Positions 62,601 through 64,000 of a stretch of 64,000 nucleotides of DNA are shown here, piece after piece. Position numbers and translations under genes: made by a program. Origin of the DNA: Durusdinium trenchii (lineage: Eukaryota; Sar; Dinophyceae; Suessiales; Symbiodiniaceae). Numbering within the stretch: position 1 is the first letter of the stretch; each line of letters begins with the position of its first letter. The notes beneath the pieces were generated by a model that was not told where the DNA came from, searched no databases, and saw only the letters and a list, made by a program, of their open reading frames with translations. The stretch is taken from the NCBI GenBank assembly GCA_963970005.1, contig CAXAMN010025694.1, positions 1,639,161 through 1,703,160 on the forward strand, read 5' to 3'.

Positions 62601-63627
62601 CAGTTTGATGTTGCATACATGGAGATGGAGTGTTTGGGGTTGGAGGATACGTTGGCAACTCGTCAAATCCAGCACTTGCATCAGAGTCAAACTTGCGCGC
62701 ACTGAGATTGGGAAGAATACGCGCAAGAAGAGCCAAACCGACATGTTTGGGTTTAGGGGTCGGCGCTACAAAGCAGATTGAACAACAGCGCTGGCTTTCA
62801 TTCTCCTAAAGTGTTGTTGGAAGATGTAAGATGGCCGCAGCATTTTCCGATATGATGAGAAGATGAGACTTGCCTTGGGCTTGTGGTGTTCCAAGATCAT
62901 TGCAGCCGGGGCCAGGTTCATTCAAACAGAAAATGCATGATGTTTTAGGATGTTTTACTTGGCGCCGACAAGTCAAGTCTGGGCGAGCAGTTTTGCGCTC
63001 CAAAGACAGCTAAGACAAGATCTGGGTTGAAATTGATACCCCTCAGCAGACGATCCCATCGACCCTGAGAATTGACCGATTTGACCCGCGGCTTCGACTG
63101 GTTTTGGAGGTCCATTTGGCCCTTTGCAGGAGAGTATCCTTCTTGGATTTGGGGACCCGCTTGAAGTGGTATTGATGTGCATGCTATTTCCATGCTATTT
63201 CCACACCTGGAAAATGGTAAGTGCCTATAGGCAAGCCTGTGGGCAATTCAATTCCAGGTGGATTTTGCGGGTTGCGTGCCACTGTCGATTCAGGCGGTTT
63301 TTTGCTTCACATGCCACAGTCAATGGGGCCCGGCGGAGTTCCTGCCACTCCAAGTTGCCTTGTTTCGCCAGCCGGGTCGAGCGGCCGTCTACTGCGTCTC
63401 GAAAGAGCTTCCGAAGCAAACGGGTCGTATGAGCCGCTTGGATGGTCTCCCTACGTATACAGGCTGTGTGTGTCCGATTGTGTCCGTTTGGACGGATGCA
63501 GGATGGAAGATCCACAGTTTGAGCGGTCGAAAACCCCCCCTAAACCTGTTTCTCGACGCTCCCAGGGAAGAGCCGGAGGCGAAGCGTCTTAGGCACGGAA
63601 CATGGGGAGTGAGCGGGATGCCCCACT

Positions 63628-63798
63628 GAAGACTTGGTAGAGGAACAGCCAGAGGCTGACGACCAACAGACGACCCCGGATTCAAGGCTCCTTCAACTGA
63701 CCGACGCGGACCCGCTGTCCGCCTCGGCGAGTTGCTCGGGTATTGACCAACCCCCTCAAGGTGGTGGAGTTGGGGGAGTCGATGTCGACACGGGTTGA
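63628..63798 (+). CDS. Possible terminal exon, Gln/Asp/Gly-rich
   Basis: The frame reads EDLVEEQPEADDQQTTPDSR then LLQLTDADPLSASASC, ending GGVGGVDVDTG and TGA at 63796-63798. GC-rich third positions. An AG|A acceptor-like site is at its start. It could be the last exon of the W-rich gene, which I cannot prove. Confidence 0.35.
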   Translation, partial: EDLVEEQPEADDQQTTPDSRLLQLTDADPLSASASCSGIDQPPQGGGVGGVDVDTG

Positions 63799-64000
63799 CC
63801 GAAACCCGAACGCCTACGACCACCTACGACCCACGTGAAAAGACCTGAGAAGATGAAGGGATTCGTGTTGGGAGAAGAGCTTCACTATACGTGTGCTTTT
63901 TGTTGGCACTTGACATCACTTGACAAGGTGGCCCCCGCAGAGTTTCAGGATGAGTCCTCTCATATGATATGTGCATTATACGGTAAATCATCGATGTGTT

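Noticed and set aside
1-64000. CRISPR arrays, rRNA operons, bacterial operons or ribosome binding sites
   Set aside because: None was seen. The repeats are microsatellites or transposon remains, and coding structure is spliced and eukaryotic.

Overview
This window reads as nuclear DNA of a dinoflagellate, probably a coral-symbiont-like (Suessiales) genome. Four things point there. Coding sequence is cut into tiny exons, many 34-90 bases and one of 20, in long introns. Many intron starts are GC, and a few look like GA, next to ordinary GT, while acceptors are mostly AG followed by G. There is a decayed copy of the dinoflagellate spliced leader at 4032-4049. A large Ty1/copia retrotransposon fills 12.4-25.8 kb. 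Nothing looks prokaryotic. Four runs of N mark assembly gaps.

Layout. 0-8.4 kb is mostly non-coding, with two small inverted-repeat elements, microsatellites, a tandem repeat, the spliced-leader relic in front of a short ORF, and a few isolated exon candidates. 8.4-11.0 kb carries exons of one plus-strand gene ending in ankyrin repeats; three junctions join in phase. 12.4-25.8 kb is the copia element: primer-binding site, gag, protease, integrase, RT and RNase H, broken by frame changes and one stop. About 200 bases after RNase H comes a third ORF of at least 1,462 codons. It carries a KptA/Tpt1-type RNA 2'-phosphotransferase domain with its four catalytic residues, and the start of an endonuclease/exonuclease/phosphatase (EEP) domain that runs into a 400-N gap.

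29.4-48.1 kb is one plus-strand gene for a glycoside hydrolase family 3 beta-glucosidase. I recognised at least 24 exons, from the N-terminal motif to a C-terminal fibronectin-III-like domain and a stop at 48093-48095. Almost all of this span is intron. The introns hold at least one 101-base inverted-repeat element and one 584-base element with degenerate terminal repeats.

48.1-64 kb is weaker. It has a string of plus-strand segments with high third-position GC and plausible splice edges, rich in R, P, S, W and Q. They may belong to one or two genes that I cannot name. Exon calls rest on family motifs, reading phase and splice signals read by eye; transcript evidence is absent.
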